54,553 bases of DNA from Desulfobacteraceae bacterium (GTDB lineage: Bacteria > Desulfobacterota > Desulfobacteria > Desulfobacterales > UBA5852): contig JABZFP010000024.1 in NCBI GenBank assembly GCA_014237395.1, forward strand, positions 1 through 54,553, written 5' to 3'. The notes under the pieces are model-generated. The model had not been told where the DNA came from. It did not search any database and saw only the letters and a list, made by a program, of their open reading frames with translations. Position numbers and translations under genes: made by a program. Within the stretch, counting starts at the first letter, position 1; every line of letters begins with the position of its first letter. This document shows, piece by piece, positions 34,534-43,585 of this stretch.

Positions 34534-35565
34534 ATGTTTAAAACCGTCAAGCTCAAGGATGCGGTCGGGCTTGTGCTGGCCCATGACGTGACTGAAATCC
34601 GCCAAGGAGAATTCAAAGGTCGGGCTTTCAAGAAAGGCCACCGCGTCCGCCATAAAGATCTTTGCCATTTGCAGCGTTTGGGCAAGGAACATCTTTTCGT
34701 CTTGACGCTGGAGGAGGGCTACCTCCACGAGAATGATGCCGCTATTGCTATGGCCAATGCGTTTTGCGGCCCCAACGTGGGTTGGGAGGGCGAACCCCGG
34801 GAAGGGAAGTTGAATTTAGTGGCTCTGGTGGATGGATTGCTGAAAGTCCATGTGGGCGGGTTGACGGAAATCAATATGCTTGGCGACGTCATGTGCGCCA
34901 CACGCCACACCAATACCCTCGTTAAAAAAGGTGAGGTGGTGGCCGGAACCCGCGCCATCCCCCTGGTCATCAAAGCGGCGGATGTCGAGGCTGCCGTTGC
35001 CAAAGCGAAGACTTGCGGGGGCGTGCTGGAAGTCAAGCCGTTGCGGCGCGCCCGGGTCGGTCTTGTGATAACAGGGAACGAAGTGTTTACCCGTCTGATT
35101 GAAGATCGCTTCGAGGACATTCTGCGAAGGAAAACCAATCAATTGGGCTCGCAGGTGATGGGGGTCGCCTTTGCACCGGACAAGCCCGGGACGATTGCCT
35201 CGGAGATAAGCGGTTTGATCGCAGCGGGGGCCGATCTCATTCTGACGACGGGCGGCATGTCCGTGGATCCGGACGATGTCACGCGCCAGGGAATCCAGCA
35301 GGCCGGCGGGGATTGCCAGTTCTATGGGGCTCCCGTGCTTCCCGGCGCCATGTTCATGACCGCCGAAATCGATAACGTCCCTGTGATCGGTATTCCGGCG
35401 TGCGGGTTGTACCATGAAACAACCCTGCTGGATCTGGTTCTCCCGCGTATCCTGGCTGGTGAACGGCTGACCCGTCGGGATATTGCCGGAATGGGGCACG
35501 GCGGGCTGTGCTTGAATTGCCCGGAATGCCGTTTCCCGCACTGTCCCTTCGGCAAGTCCGCCTGA
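34534..35565 (+). CDS. MoeA/MogA-like molybdopterin-binding protein with Cys-rich tail
   Basis: The product has 343 residues. It starts with a MoeA-type edge (DAVGLVLAHDVTEI). The central domain is the MoCF_biosynth fold: VGLVITGNEVFTRLIEDRF and LILTTGGMSVDPDDVTRQGI, which are the molybdopterin-binding motifs. The C-terminus carries an unusual cysteine cluster, CLNCPECRFPHCPFG, likely a metal site. It is related to MoeA but shorter and without its full first domain. Following narGHJI-narK-fmdE, it probably acts in cofactor insertion or modification. Confidence 0.82.
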   Translation: MFKTVKLKDAVGLVLAHDVTEIRQGEFKGRAFKKGHRVRHKDLCHLQRLGKEHLFVLTLEEGYLHENDAAIAMANAFCGPNVGWEGEPREGKLNLVALVDGLLKVHVGGLTEINMLGDVMCATRHTNTLVKKGEVVAGTRAIPLVIKAADVEAAVAKAKTCGGVLEVKPLRRARVGLVITGNEVFTRLIEDRFEDILRRKTNQLGSQVMGVAFAPDKPGTIASEISGLIAAGADLILTTGGMSVDPDDVTRQGIQQAGGDCQFYGAPVLPGAMFMTAEIDNVPVIGIPACGLYHETTLLDLVLPRILAGERLTRRDIAGMGHGGLCLNCPECRFPHCPFGKSA

Positions 35566-35733
35566 TCAGAGAGCACCATGGACATCGCCACAACCTATTT
35601 GGTCGCCGCGTAAGGATGTGGCCTCTTTAATGACACGCTATCGAATGCTGACGAACCATTGAAAATACCCACCATACCCGATCCATGATCGGCAATTGCC
35701 GAGGCCACCGCTGCTCCATAGGGGAGGTTGACC

Positions 35734-37719
35734 ATGACCTTCAAAAGATTAATAGCAGCTTCTTTGTTCGTTGTCGGGCTCTGGGGCCTGATCATAGCCG
35801 GCTGCAGCACCGGCGGTGCTGTCCTGCCCGCGCCCAATCCCGATCATATCAGAGTATGCAAGCAGATCAGCATATACGCCAATAACGCATCCGCGAAGAA
35901 AACCGGCGTCTATCTCAACAAAGGCGATCTTTTTTCAATGATCGTCACCGGCCGGGTGAACACCAATCCCAAAAACTATCCCAAGCGCTGGGAGGGACCC
36001 TACGGGCGTTTAGGGATGATGCTGGACGATAATTACTATGGATTCATCCCGGCTAACCGGACCCTTGAATCCGACCAAAGGGGTGAGATCAAGTTCTATG
36101 TCGAGGACGGCGGGTTCGACCACCGAAACGGCAGGGCCCTGCATCCGGATTGGTATACGACCAATCGCGGCAAGTTCGATGTGGTCGTGATTATCTGGGA
36201 AAAGAAGGATTGGAACTATATCGGCGAGTTTTTCCGGGAAAGCGAGGCCTTAAACCCGGGAAACGAGGCGGTTCGGTTCGCGTCGGCCCAGGCCGAACGC
36301 TACAAAAACGTTTATCTCGCCGAAATAGAAACCAAAAAAGAAGTGGAAAGTACCAGAGAAAAGATTGACAGTTTGAAAAAGTCAACGGCATCGGGGGATG
36401 AACAGCCGGCCCAAACTTTCTCGGACACTATGGGTTCGAGTGCGCTTGCCGCAACTGAAAAGAATGAAGGAAAAAGCGGTGAAATTGCGGTGCTTGAGAC
36501 CAAACTGGTAACACTCACGGCCGCCCTGGCCCAACTGGAAGAAACCAAAAAAGAACTAGCCGCTGAGAGGGAGCGGTCGACACGGTTGTCCGAAGAGCTC
36601 AAGGCATCCATCAGTCAGGGGGGCGGTGGCGGATTGGATCAATATCCTCCCCTTATCCTGATTGCCTCTCCTCGTGACGGCCAAGAAACACGGGATGCCT
36701 CGGTGACGCTTGCCGGCGTCATCGAAGACAACCAGGGGCTGAAAAAAATGGAACTATTCATCAATGACCGGTTGTTGCCTCCCAGTCAGGCGCGGGGATT
36801 GACGGTGACCCCTGCGGAACCGGTCAAACGATTTGAGTTCAATGAAAAAATCCCTGTCCAAATGGGCGTTAACCGCATCCGGATTCGCGCCGTCGATACC
36901 GGTGGTCGGGTGACGGAAAAAGTATTTCTGGTTCAACGAGAAGAGCAACGCCGTACTATCTGGGCGGTGGTGATCGGGATCGATAGCTATACGCGTATTC
37001 CCCAGCTGAAATACGCTGTGAAAGATGCCCAGGCGTTTTACGAATTGCTGGTGCAGAACAACCGTATCCCTGCTGAAAATATCATTCTTTTAACCAACAA
37101 GCAGGCGACGCTCACCAACCTGCGAAGTACTTTGGGAACGAAACTGAAGCAGAATGCCGGCCGTGACGACATGGTCATCATCTATTTTGCCGGCCATGGT
37201 GCTACGGAGCGGGATGCCATGAGTCCGGATGGGGATGGTCTTGAAAAATATATTTTGCCCCACGATGCCGACCCACAGGATCTTTATGCCACGGCCCTGC
37301 CCATGCGGGAGATTTCCCATATTCTGAATCGGATTCAATCCGAGCGCTTGGTATTTATTGCCGATGCCTGCTACAGCGGCGCCAGCGGCGGTCGTACTAT
37401 CGGTGTCGAGGGGCTTCGTGCCAACATCTCAGACGCTTTTTTAAGTCGTATCGCACACGGCAAGGGCCGCGTCATCATCACCGCCAGCGGTGCCAACGAG
37501 GTCAGCGCAGAAAATGACCAGCTTCAGCATGGCGTCTTTACATATTACCTGATCGAGGGTCTCAAGGGACGTGCCGATTATGACAAGGACGGCCTGATCA
37601 CGGTGGATGAGGCCTACCGGTTTGTATCCGATACGGTTCCCGGGGCAACCGACCAGGAACAGCATCCCATCAAAAAGGGGGCTGTCGAGGGACACTTGGT
37701 GCTTGGCATCGTCAACTAA
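35734..37719 (+). CDS. Caspase-like lipoprotein with coiled coil and beta domains
   Basis: The product has 661 residues from the ATG at 35734, with GGGGAGG six bases upstream. The N-terminal lipobox LIIAGCS predicts lipidation at Cys24. Residues about 40-160 form a beta domain reminiscent of the LecA-type galactose-binding fold (KGDLFSMIVTGRVN). Residues about 190-295 are a long coiled coil. About 305-400 is Ig-like (PPLILIASPRDGQETRDAS). The C14 caspase domain starts at WAVVIGIDSY, with catalytic His488 in IIYFAGHGA and Cys546 in IADACYSGAS. A calcium-loop-like DYDKDGLITVDEAY lies near the end. It is the first of three plus-strand genes. The lipid anchor would place the protease domain in the periplasm or at the outer membrane. 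Confidence 0.88.
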   Translation: MTFKRLIAASLFVVGLWGLIIAGCSTGGAVLPAPNPDHIRVCKQISIYANNASAKKTGVYLNKGDLFSMIVTGRVNTNPKNYPKRWEGPYGRLGMMLDDNYYGFIPANRTLESDQRGEIKFYVEDGGFDHRNGRALHPDWYTTNRGKFDVVVIIWEKKDWNYIGEFFRESEALNPGNEAVRFASAQAERYKNVYLAEIETKKEVESTREKIDSLKKSTASGDEQPAQTFSDTMGSSALAATEKNEGKSGEIAVLETKLVTLTAALAQLEETKKELAAERERSTRLSEELKASISQGGGGGLDQYPPLILIASPRDGQETRDASVTLAGVIEDNQGLKKMELFINDRLLPPSQARGLTVTPAEPVKRFEFNEKIPVQMGVNRIRIRAVDTGGRVTEKVFLVQREEQRRTIWAVVIGIDSYTRIPQLKYAVKDAQAFYELLVQNNRIPAENIILLTNKQATLTNLRSTLGTKLKQNAGRDDMVIIYFAGHGATERDAMSPDGDGLEKYILPHDADPQDLYATALPMREISHILNRIQSERLVFIADACYSGASGGRTIGVEGLRANISDAFLSRIAHGKGRVIITASGANEVSAENDQLQHGVFTYYLIEGLKGRADYDKDGLITVDEAYRFVSDTVPGATDQEQHPIKKGAVEGHLVLGIVN

Positions 37720-37773
37720 ACCAAACGTGTTTCGGTTTTTCAAACCATCCGTCGTCCATCGAAATGAGATACG

Positions 37774-38469
37774 ATGGTCCATTGTAAATACATCACTGTC
37801 ATGACAGTCATTCTGGCGACCATGGTGACGGCCGCCCAACCCGTATGCGCTTATGGCCAGAACGGGCAGGATGCCCCGGTCGTTCATTTTGTCTGGGCGT
37901 TTGGGGCTTTGGTCGGCCCCCCGGACAGCCGCAAACTGATTGCCGTCGACCGCGATCTCGCTCTCCATAGCGGTGATCGCCTTAAATTCATGGTGTCGCA
38001 AAAGACACCGTGTTTCGTCTATCTGTTTCACCTGAGCGGCAAAAAGGAATTGACCCTATTGTATCCACCAGAATTCAATGACGATGCGGTGCAACCAGGA
38101 GTGGTGGTGTTGGTGCCGCCAGATGATCGGTGGTTTGCTCTGGACGAGGAAACCGGCACTGAAAAATTCTATCTTCTTGCGTGCCACCGGCGGCTGAGCC
38201 AACTTGAGGATCGCTATCTTCATTACCTATCTGTCGACAAGGATGCGGATCGCCAAGCCGCGGTTGAGGACATTGTTGAAACGATCAAGGGCCTCCGGCG
38301 TCAGCACCTGCGCAACACGGCACCGGTTGAACGCCCCATCCATCTCGGGGGCGGTTTTCGCGGCGGGGAAGAACCCATCCGGTCGTTTCCCCCTGACTTG
38401 TCTGCTATTGCCGTAGAAATATCGGCATCAACCTTCTATAGCAGGACGTTTACGATTGATCATCGCTAA
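37774..38469 (+). CDS. Secreted DUF4384-type protein
   Basis: The product has 231 residues, with a signal peptide or anchor in the first 27 (TVILATMVTAAQPVCAYG). The central part GDRLKFMVSQKTPCFVYLFHLSGKKELTLLYPP is the DUF4384 pattern, a beta domain often encoded with or fused to caspase-like and kinase proteins. An ATG at 37801 is an alternative start. It begins 54 bp after the caspase gene and overlaps the CHASE2 gene by 14 bases, so the three form a unit. It may act as a periplasmic binding or adaptor module for the caspase protein. Confidence 0.7.
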   Translation: MVHCKYITVMTVILATMVTAAQPVCAYGQNGQDAPVVHFVWAFGALVGPPDSRKLIAVDRDLALHSGDRLKFMVSQKTPCFVYLFHLSGKKELTLLYPPEFNDDAVQPGVVVLVPPDDRWFALDEETGTEKFYLLACHRRLSQLEDRYLHYLSVDKDADRQAAVEDIVETIKGLRRQHLRNTAPVERPIHLGGGFRGGEEPIRSFPPDLSAIAVEISASTFYSRTFTIDHR

Positions 38470-40597
38470 AGATGCCGCGCTGAAAATTATTGCGACCTGG
38501 CTTCTTTTCGCCTTGTTGACCTCCCAACTGTTTTCGTTCCTCCTGCCGGATTTATCGAATACGTTGAATGACCGGGGTATCGACCATATCCAACGGTTGC
38601 TCTACGCCGCACAAGAATTGCGGCCGGACTATCAGGATGTGATCGTCCATGTGGATCTCAACAACCATAGCCTAAAGAGTCTGAAAAACCGCCATCCGGA
38701 TCGTACCGATCACGCTCAGCTGATTCGCAATTTGTCCGCCATGGGCACTTCGCTGCAGATGCTGGATTTTGTCTATGCCGGCACGACAGCCAATAGCGCC
38801 GACAGGGCTCTGGTCGATGCCGTTCGTGAAACGGACGCGGTTGCGGTCGGGATGGCCCTGAGGATAGCCGGTTCCGGAACCGTTCTGTCCGGATTCAGTG
38901 ATCAGGGTGAATCCCGGGCACCAGTGGTTCCCCTGCGGGAAGCAGGGTCGGCGGCGGTGAACTTCTACCGGGGCTGCACCGATCTGCTCCTTCCGTTCGA
39001 AGCCCTGGCCTCATCCGCCGCGGCGGTGGGGTATCTTACGCTTGTGCCGGATAACGACGGTGTCTTTCGACGTCTCCCGTTGCTTGTCCGCTGTGGAGAG
39101 GGTTTTTATCCCAGCTTTACGCTGGCGGCGGTAAGTCGGTATTTGGGAGTCCCTCCTGATAAGATTGCGATTGAACCTGGGCAGATCCGTCTGGTAGATG
39201 CCCTGTTTCCAGGAGAGGATCGTCCCCGGGAACTGGTCGTCCCTGTTGATGCGGCCGGCCGACTTCGCATTCAGTATGTCGGCCCCTGGGGCCGCATGCG
39301 GCACTACGCGTTTGCGGATATCTTCTTGGCTTCCCGCGACCAGGACGCCATGGCGATCTGGCGGGAGGAACTGTCCGGAAAAATCGTTTTGGTGTCGGAT
39401 ATCACCACCGGTGCGGCGGATGTGGGCCCCATCCCTCTTGATCTGCACTTCCCTCTCAGCGGGGTTCATGCCAATGCCGTGCACACCATACTGACCGAGT
39501 CTTTCCTGACGGCGTCTCCATGGCCGGTCCTGCTTCTGATCAATGCCGTCATGCTGGCTGGCATGCTTTTCTTTGCGCTTCGTTTTTCGGCCATAGCCTT
39601 CACCCTGACGACGCTAGTCATGACAGCCTTATATCTTGTAGCGACGACCGTTTTTTTATACGCGTCGGGTGTTATGCTTCCCTTGATCCAGCCGATGGCT
39701 ATGGTGGTGATCGGCATGTTCACCGTCCATATCGCAAGTTCGGTGGCCAATGCCCGGACGCACGCCATGACAGAGACTGCAAGGCAGCTTGCTGAAAGAG
39801 ATCTCGATATCGGGCGCAGTATACAGAGCAGTTTTCTACCGACGAATCGGGTCTGCCCGCCTGGATGGCAAGTGGCCACCCATTTCAAACCGGCACGGCA
39901 GGTATCTGGTGACTTTTACGATCTTTTCGAACTGGGCGGTGGCCGCTATGTTGCCGTTGTCGTTGCCGATGTGTGCGACAAGGGGGTGGGCGCAGCGCTT
40001 TTCATGGCGTTGATCCGAAGCCTCATCCGGGCTTTTGCGATCCAGGATTTCAACCAATACTGCGACCTGCGGGACAACCCGGAGGGATGTTCGGACACCG
40101 CCGTCCTCAATGCCATCACCCAGACCAATCGATACCTTGCCGACACCCATGCCGACACGGGTATGTTTGCAACGTTGTTCATTGGCATCCTGGAACACGG
40201 TACCGGACACTTGCGATATGTGAATTGCGGCCACGAACCCCCTTTGGTTATCGGACACAGGCGTGTCATGAACCGGCTGAAACCGACGGGGCCCGCCTTG
40301 GGTTTGATGATCGACAGTGTGTTCGCGATCGGTGATTTAACACTTAAACGTGGTGAAACAATCCTGGCGTTCACCGATGGTCTCACCGAATCCGAATCGT
40401 CGACAGGCGAGGCCTTTGGCCGCCAGCGGCTATCGGAGCTTGTCGGGTGTGGGGAGGGCGGTGCTCAGAGACTGGTGGACCGGATCGTTCATGCGAAAGC
40501 GAATCACACTTCCGGGCAGACGCCGTTTGACGACATTACCATTGTTGCGGTGCAGCGGGAGAATCGGTCTAATGGGACGGCCGTGCAAGTTAAATGA
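38456..40597 (+). CDS. CHASE2-domain membrane sensor with SpoIIE/PP2C phosphatase output
   Basis: The product has 713 residues and a TTG start. A membrane helix at 10-30 is followed by a large extracytoplasmic CHASE2 domain (about 30-350; LSGKIVLVSDITTGAADVG and PLSGVHANAVHTILTESFL are its typical end blocks). Then come three membrane helices (about 357-430), a short linker AERDLDIGRSIQSSFLP and a C-terminal SpoIIE-type phosphatase. The phosphatase has metal aspartates in SGDFYDLFEL, VVADVCDKGVGAAL and FTDGLTESES. Such receptors sense a periplasmic signal and dephosphorylate a cytoplasmic partner, often an anti-anti-sigma factor or a Ser/Thr-kinase target. A kinase is encoded just beyond on the opposite strand. 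Confidence 0.9.
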   Translation: MIIAKDAALKIIATWLLFALLTSQLFSFLLPDLSNTLNDRGIDHIQRLLYAAQELRPDYQDVIVHVDLNNHSLKSLKNRHPDRTDHAQLIRNLSAMGTSLQMLDFVYAGTTANSADRALVDAVRETDAVAVGMALRIAGSGTVLSGFSDQGESRAPVVPLREAGSAAVNFYRGCTDLLLPFEALASSAAAVGYLTLVPDNDGVFRRLPLLVRCGEGFYPSFTLAAVSRYLGVPPDKIAIEPGQIRLVDALFPGEDRPRELVVPVDAAGRLRIQYVGPWGRMRHYAFADIFLASRDQDAMAIWREELSGKIVLVSDITTGAADVGPIPLDLHFPLSGVHANAVHTILTESFLTASPWPVLLLINAVMLAGMLFFALRFSAIAFTLTTLVMTALYLVATTVFLYASGVMLPLIQPMAMVVIGMFTVHIASSVANARTHAMTETARQLAERDLDIGRSIQSSFLPTNRVCPPGWQVATHFKPARQVSGDFYDLFELGGGRYVAVVVADVCDKGVGAALFMALIRSLIRAFAIQDFNQYCDLRDNPEGCSDTAVLNAITQTNRYLADTHADTGMFATLFIGILEHGTGHLRYVNCGHEPPLVIGHRRVMNRLKPTGPALGLMIDSVFAIGDLTLKRGETILAFTDGLTESESSTGEAFGRQRLSELVGCGEGGAQRLVDRIVHAKANHTSGQTPFDDITIVAVQRENRSNGTAVQVK

Positions 40598-40681
40598 ACG
40601 GGGTGAACCGCCGTCGGCATGGTCGTTTCGCAAAGAAGAAAAATGGTGAAGCACCAACGGGGTGGCACCGCTCTGGATCGT

Positions 40682-41298
40682 TCAGGATCCTAACTGCGTC
40701 AAAACCAGGGTGATGTTGTCCTTGCCGCCGGCATGAAGGGCTGCTCGCAGAAGCGATTCTGCCTTGTCTTCGAGGGATGTATCCCATGCGGCCAACCGTT
40801 CTATTATTTCCTGTTCAGACAGGGCATCGTGCAGGCCGTCGGTGGTGTGCAGCAGCAGATCGCCGCGTTTAATCTTGATCGATCCTGTTACGGGTTCACA
40901 CAGCGGGCCGCCGACACTTTGATCCAGCAGCTGGCTGTAAGGGTGTGAACGGGCTTCATCCGATGTGATCCGGTTTTCCTCGACCAGCAACTGGGCCATG
41001 GTCTGGTCCGTGGTGACCTGGGTCAGGCTTCCCTGTCGAAACACGTAGAAGCGGCTGTCGCCGACATGCACCCAATGCGCTACCCCGTCTGCCAGGAGGC
41101 TTCGCTGCCACCTGGGGCACCACCCAGGCCGTCCGCCACGGCCAAAACCAATCTTTGGGGACCCAGCCGCTTGACCAGGTGACGATCTTCATTGTCCGCT
41201 CGGACCCGACCGCGATGGGTCCGCGCTGCCGTCTCGACCACGAGTTCATGCATCAAGGCTGTCTTTCCAGATGGGGATTCCCGTCGATTTCCTGTCAT
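40682..41298 (-). pseudogene. PP2C-type Ser/Thr phosphatase, internally deleted and frameshifted
   Basis: The N-terminal piece (41298-41080) has ARTHRGRVRADNEDRHLV and LAVADGLGGAPGGSEAS, the first two PP2C metal motifs. The C-terminal piece (from about 41100 down to 40682, another frame) has WVHVGDSRFYVFRQG, TTDGLHDALSE and GGKDNITLVL. In the family about 50-60 residues separate DGxGG...EAS from HVGDSR; here only about a dozen do, and the frames do not match. A deletion therefore removed the middle. The start ATG overlaps the kinase stop (ATGA), so it was the third gene of the hemerythrin-kinase operon. An assembly error is possible, though a 150-bp loss is not a typical one. Confidence 0.8.
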
Positions 41299-42782
41299 TG
41301 TTGCCTTCGGGGCGGAAAGGCGCCGCCTGCAAGAGACGCGACAATACCGATCATGGCATCCACAGATTGAAAACGATCCTGCGGGTCACGGCGGCATGCC
41401 TTCAGAATCAGTTCGGCCATAACAGGGGACAACTCCGGAATTTCCTCCCGAGGATCGGGTATTTCGCGATCGCAGTGCATTTTCAATAGAAGACTCAGGT
41501 CATCTTCCGGAAAAGGGCGCCGGCCCACGACCATCTCATAGGCCAGAATCCCGAGGGAATAGATATCGGTACGCTGGTCGAGAGGATCTCCTTCGATTTG
41601 TTCGGGAGACATGTAGAACACGGAACCGCCGAAATCAAAATCCTCCGTTCCGATGGGGCAGGCCAGTCCAAAGTCTATAATTTTGAGGTGATCACCCGGT
41701 AAAACGATGACGTTGGTGGCGTTGATATCCCGGTGAATCATCCCCCGGGTGTGGGCATATTGCAGGCCGCAGCAAATTTGATGAAGATAACCGGCGGCCA
41801 CGTCCGTCGACAATCGATGGTGCTTTTGGAGCCGTGTTTCGAGGGCTTCGCCTTCCAGCTGTTCCGTAATGATAAAGAGGGTGCGGAATTTTTCTTCGAT
41901 GTCGTAAAGCTTTATAATGTTGGCATGGTCAAGACCGGCTATGATGCGCGCCTCGTTGCGGAAATTACGGATAAAGTCCGGGTTCATGGCCAGGTCATGG
42001 CGCATCATTTTGATCGCCGCGGGTGATCCGCTGTCGATATGAACGCCTTTGTAGACAATGCTGAACCCTCCCCGACCGATGATGTCGGTGGCCATGTACG
42101 CACCGATCGAGCGGTCGGCCACCGGTCGTCGGGAATCGAAGCGCTCTGCCACGAGTTCCGTCAAGAAATCGCGTAAATCCGGGTCTTGCTGGAATAGGTT
42201 GTCCAATTGCGCACGGGTCAGGCACCATACTTCCATGTCCGTTTCCGCCTCGGCATGTGCCTGTCGGGGTTCACCGGTCAAAACCGAGGTCATCCCCACA
42301 ATATCGCCTTCGCTGCGATGGTCCGTGGGATGGAGGTGGCCGTTTTTTTCGACGATCAGCAAACTGCTGCCCTGCTGGATGACGAAGGCCTTGTCGGCGG
42401 GGTCGCCCTGGTTGAACAGGCGTTCCCCGGCGGCCACGTCGCGCGTTGTCATTTCGCGAAGCAACGGTACATCCGCGTTGCTGAACACCAGGCGCATGAA
42501 TTTGGTTCGAAGGTTGGCCGTGCCTTCTTCCGCGCGCACCCGGTGGTAAAAATGGCATTTGAGGCATGCACCGCGCTTTTGCGCAAACGTGCCCTGGATT
42601 TCCCCGCCACAAAAGGTGCCCGCCACGGCCCAGCAGAAGCGTCCCGCGCAAGCGCCGGAATTGATGCCGTCGAAGGTCTTATCGCTGGCCGCCGGGCACA
42701 CCCCGAGCTCGGCCACCATGGGTCCCCCCGGCTGGCGGCCGCATTGTTTGATTTCCCAGCAATTGCACTTGTGGTGTCTCAT
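41295..42782 (-). CDS. Two-CW / cNMP-binding / Ser-Thr protein kinase
   Basis: The product has 495 residues. Residues 1-90 form a two-CW cysteine domain: CWEIKQCGRQPGG, then GRFCWAVAGTFCGG, then CLKCHFYHRV. Residues about 95-215 are a cyclic-nucleotide-binding (CRP-like) domain (FNQGDPADKAFVIQQG). The kinase begins at IIGRGGFSIVYKG, with Lys in AAIKMM, catalytic loop IHRDINATNVIV, metal loop IDFGLA and GSVFYMSPEQIEGD. No membrane helix is seen, so it is cytosolic. The cysteine domain may carry a metal or sense redox state, and the cNMP domain gives a second input. It overlaps hemerythrin upstream (ATGA) and the PP2C remnant downstream (ATGA). Confidence 0.9.
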   Translation of the reverse strand: MRHHKCNCWEIKQCGRQPGGPMVAELGVCPAASDKTFDGINSGACAGRFCWAVAGTFCGGEIQGTFAQKRGACLKCHFYHRVRAEEGTANLRTKFMRLVFSNADVPLLREMTTRDVAAGERLFNQGDPADKAFVIQQGSSLLIVEKNGHLHPTDHRSEGDIVGMTSVLTGEPRQAHAEAETDMEVWCLTRAQLDNLFQQDPDLRDFLTELVAERFDSRRPVADRSIGAYMATDIIGRGGFSIVYKGVHIDSGSPAAIKMMRHDLAMNPDFIRNFRNEARIIAGLDHANIIKLYDIEEKFRTLFIITEQLEGEALETRLQKHHRLSTDVAAGYLHQICCGLQYAHTRGMIHRDINATNVIVLPGDHLKIIDFGLACPIGTEDFDFGGSVFYMSPEQIEGDPLDQRTDIYSLGILAYEMVVGRRPFPEDDLSLLLKMHCDREIPDPREEIPELSPVMAELILKACRRDPQDRFQSVDAMIGIVASLAGGAFPPRRQQ

Positions 42783-43336
42783 CCACCGGTTTCCAAAAGG
42801 GAGGCGATTTCGTGGGACATGTCCTGGTACAGGCGGAACGTGGCCGCATCTTTTGTGGCAGATTCCTTGTGAAACTGGGCCATCAACATTTCTTTTTCGT
42901 CATCGGAAAGGGTTTTTTCCACCATGGGGAAAAAAAGTCGATCTTCGGTGTGGATGTGATGGCGCAACACAGCCGTATAGGCGGCAATGCTGCTCAGGAC
43001 GGTAATGGCCGCCATTTCATCCTTTTCGGCATAGGCATCCAGGACTTGTGAGATTTCCCTGATGTAACCGCGGCACAACTCATGCCCGTAGCGCAAAACC
43101 CCCATATGCAGGTCCAAAAGGCCGCCTTTCTTTTCCGCCAAGAGGCCGAACATCAGGTATTCCTCTTTGAAATGGTGGAAACGGTCGGCGAAGTTTTGGG
43201 CGAATGTGACGGATTTTGCCAGAAAGTCAGGAGAAGGACGCAGGCCCTGTTCCATTTTCTCCCGGGCGCGGTCGAGGGATGCCAATACCTGGAGGATGAT
43301 GTCGTGTTCCGCGGTCAGGATCTTCGTTGCACGCAT
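42779..43336 (-). CDS. Hemerythrin-domain protein
   Basis: The product has 185 residues from the ATG at 43336. That start is favoured over the ATG at 43348 because GGAGG lies six bases before it. Iron ligands fit the hemerythrin HHE pattern: AEHDII near the start, FHHFKEEYLMF in the second helix, and HHIHTEDRLFFPM in the fourth. These proteins bind oxygen or NO at a di-iron site and serve as sensors, stores or repair factors. It is the first gene of a translationally coupled operon with a kinase and a phosphatase. It is preceded by an FNR-type box, so a role in oxygen or NO sensing is likely. Confidence 0.88.
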   Translation of the reverse strand: MRATKILTAEHDIILQVLASLDRAREKMEQGLRPSPDFLAKSVTFAQNFADRFHHFKEEYLMFGLLAEKKGGLLDLHMGVLRYGHELCRGYIREISQVLDAYAEKDEMAAITVLSSIAAYTAVLRHHIHTEDRLFFPMVEKTLSDDEKEMLMAQFHKESATKDAATFRLYQDMSHEIASLLETGG

Positions 43337-43386
43337 GATGGCCTCCATGAGAATGGTTGTACGTCATCTCACAATATTTCATCGTT

Positions 43387-43428
43387 ATCCTAAGGGAAGA
43401 ATAGATGAAACGCTTTGACCTATGTCAA
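43387..43428 (-). promoter_or_regulatory. FNR/CRP-family box and class II promoter for the hemerythrin-kinase operon
   Basis: TTGAC-CTAT-GTCAA at 43415-43428 is a perfect palindrome. Reading leftward, TAGGAT occupies 43392-43387, exactly the -10 position for a box centred at -41.5. The transcript would start near 43380, about 45 bp before the hemerythrin ATG. The geometry equals that of the nar promoter. Confidence 0.75.
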
Positions 43429-43585
43429 TCGGCGCGGCTTCGCAGAAAGCGTGCCAGCCATCCTGTGCATCATCACCCTCAAGACGGCATAGGCATAAAC
43501 GTTGCCGTCTATGTGACGCGCATGCCTTCTTCGCAAGCGTTTCTGAATCCGCCGAATCAGGTATGTTTCCATCCACCCCGGCAGA

